A stretch of DNA of 64,000 nucleotides from Streptosporangium subroseum (GTDB lineage Bacteria > Actinomycetota > Actinomycetes > Streptosporangiales > Streptosporangiaceae): assembly GCF_900188345.1 (NCBI RefSeq), contig NZ_FZOD01000001.1:248001-312000 (forward strand). Direction: 5' to 3'. Under the pieces are notes generated by a model, which was not told the DNA's origin, made no database searches, and saw only the letters and a list, made by a program, of their open reading frames with translations. Positions 63,584 through 64,000 of the stretch are shown here, piece by piece (the first letter of the stretch is position 1; each line of letters starts with the position of its first letter). A program made the translations under genes and the position numbers.

Positions 63584-63716
63584 CGCCCCTGATCGGTTGA
63601 TCCCCCGAAAGCCGATCCGGCCTGGGCGCACCTCTAGCTCCTCATCCTGCACACGCCGCTCCTGTTCTTCTGCGAAGCAGGCGGCGGTCGCCCGCGCTCT
63701 GGCAGACCGAAGCCAC

Positions 63717-64000
63717 TCAGCGCAGTACGGCCGCCAGCAGGTCGGTGCCCAGCGCCGTCAGATCGGGCAGATGGAGGGTGTAACGGACGTAACGACCGTG
63801 CCGCCGGGCCGTGAGCAGGCCCGCGCGGCGCAGGACAGCGAGGTGGCGGGAGACCTCCGGGGGTGAAAGTTCCCAGGCGTGGGCCAGCTCACCGGTGGTG
63901 TGCGGGCCGCGGACCAGGGTGCGCAGCAGCCGCAGCCGTACCGGATGCGCGAGTGCCTCCAGCCGTAGCGTCACCGTTTCCAGCGATACCGGCTCCGATG
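63717..64000 (-). CDS. ArsR-type regulator (DUF5937-like), C-terminal part
   Basis: The gene is cut by the right edge of the window; about 94 residues are visible. The winged helix TLRLEALAHPVRLRLLRTLV with ELSPPEVSRHLAVLRRAGLL is typical of ArsR/SmtB. The preceding EPVSLETV is like the DUF5937-linked actinobacterial regulators. The frame is open to the edge, so the start is outside. The ligand is unknown. Confidence 0.78.
   Translation of the reverse strand, partial: SEPVSLETVTLRLEALAHPVRLRLLRTLVRGPHTTGELAHAWELSPPEVSRHLAVLRRAGLLTARRHGRYVRYTLHLPDLTALGTDLLAAVLR

Noticed and set aside
1..64000. tRNA, rRNA, CRISPR arrays, riboswitches, complete insertion sequences
   Set aside because: I looked for T-loop sequences, regularly spaced direct repeats with unique spacers, known aptamer cores and transposase motifs and saw none; a covariance-model search could overturn this.

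Overview
The window is high-GC actinobacterial chromosome, most likely from a Streptosporangiaceae or Streptomyces-like filamentous actinomycete. Supporting signs are mycothiol-dependent DinB-fold enzymes (two copies), an AfsR/SARP regulator, a large LuxR/MalT-type ATPase regulator, a Ser/Thr kinase, an FtsX-ectodomain protein, frequent GTG/TTG starts and many MFS pumps. I see no tRNA, rRNA, CRISPR array, complete insertion sequence or phage gene.

Layout. 0-6.3 kb: partial ARMT1-like phosphatase, a maleylpyruvate-isomerase-family enzyme, then a complete monosaccharide ABC importer (chvE-mmsA-mmsB) behind a long leader with two LacI-type operators. 6.4-15.5 kb: two small membrane proteins, an NhaA antiporter fused to a DsbA-like domain, a His-rich secreted protein, NDH-2, a methyltransferase, an MFS pump and an NTF2-like protein. 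15.6-17.4 kb: decayed carbohydrate genes (5'-truncated GH16-CBM6, a scrap of sugar permease) around a NUDIX gene. 17.5-22.7 kb: a DinB-fold enzyme, an MFS pump divergent from a TetR regulator with three operators at 24-bp spacing, a hypothetical protein and a double-GNAT protein. 22.9-29.2 kb: a LuxR-type regulator followed by three alpha/beta hydrolases and a metallo-beta-lactamase-fold protein, all on the minus strand. 29.6-39.6 kb: DUF305 lipoprotein, cupin, a dead glutamyl-tRNA synthetase fragment, FtsX-ectodomain protein, hydrolase, a large secreted subtilase, a macrodomain protein and an unknown protein.

39.8-46.0 kb is a catabolic locus: an amidohydrolase divergent from a translationally coupled operon of CoA-transferase, citryl-CoA-lyase-like protein, LigB-type ring-cleavage dioxygenase and LigA-type small subunit. 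A deleted alcohol dehydrogenase and an IclR regulator follow. Two matching 17-bp sites in the divergent promoter look like IclR operators. I do not recognise this enzyme combination as a described pathway.

46.2-56.6 kb: an MFS pump with two SPW-like membrane proteins, an AfsR-like regulator, small proteins, a Ser/Thr kinase, a secreted three-repeat protein and DUF4184. 56.7-60.6 kb is a probable defence-gene remnant: a HsdS-tail-like small gene, an OLD/PARIS-like AAA ATPase, a DUF4276 TOPRIM-like protein and a possible HsdR N-terminal scrap, all overlapping on the minus strand, next to a truncated SF1 helicase and a truncated imine-reductase-like gene. 60.6-64 kb: MetE-like protein, alpha/beta hydrolase divergent from PadR, and a partial ArsR-type regulator.

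The two most interesting systems are the 39.8-46 kb ring-cleavage/CoA-transferase/citryl-CoA-lyase locus and the 56.7-58.8 kb coupled ATPase-TOPRIM module framed by type I restriction scraps. The window also holds many degenerate tandem repeats between genes and several gene relics. All functions are inferred from reading protein motifs; no database search was run.
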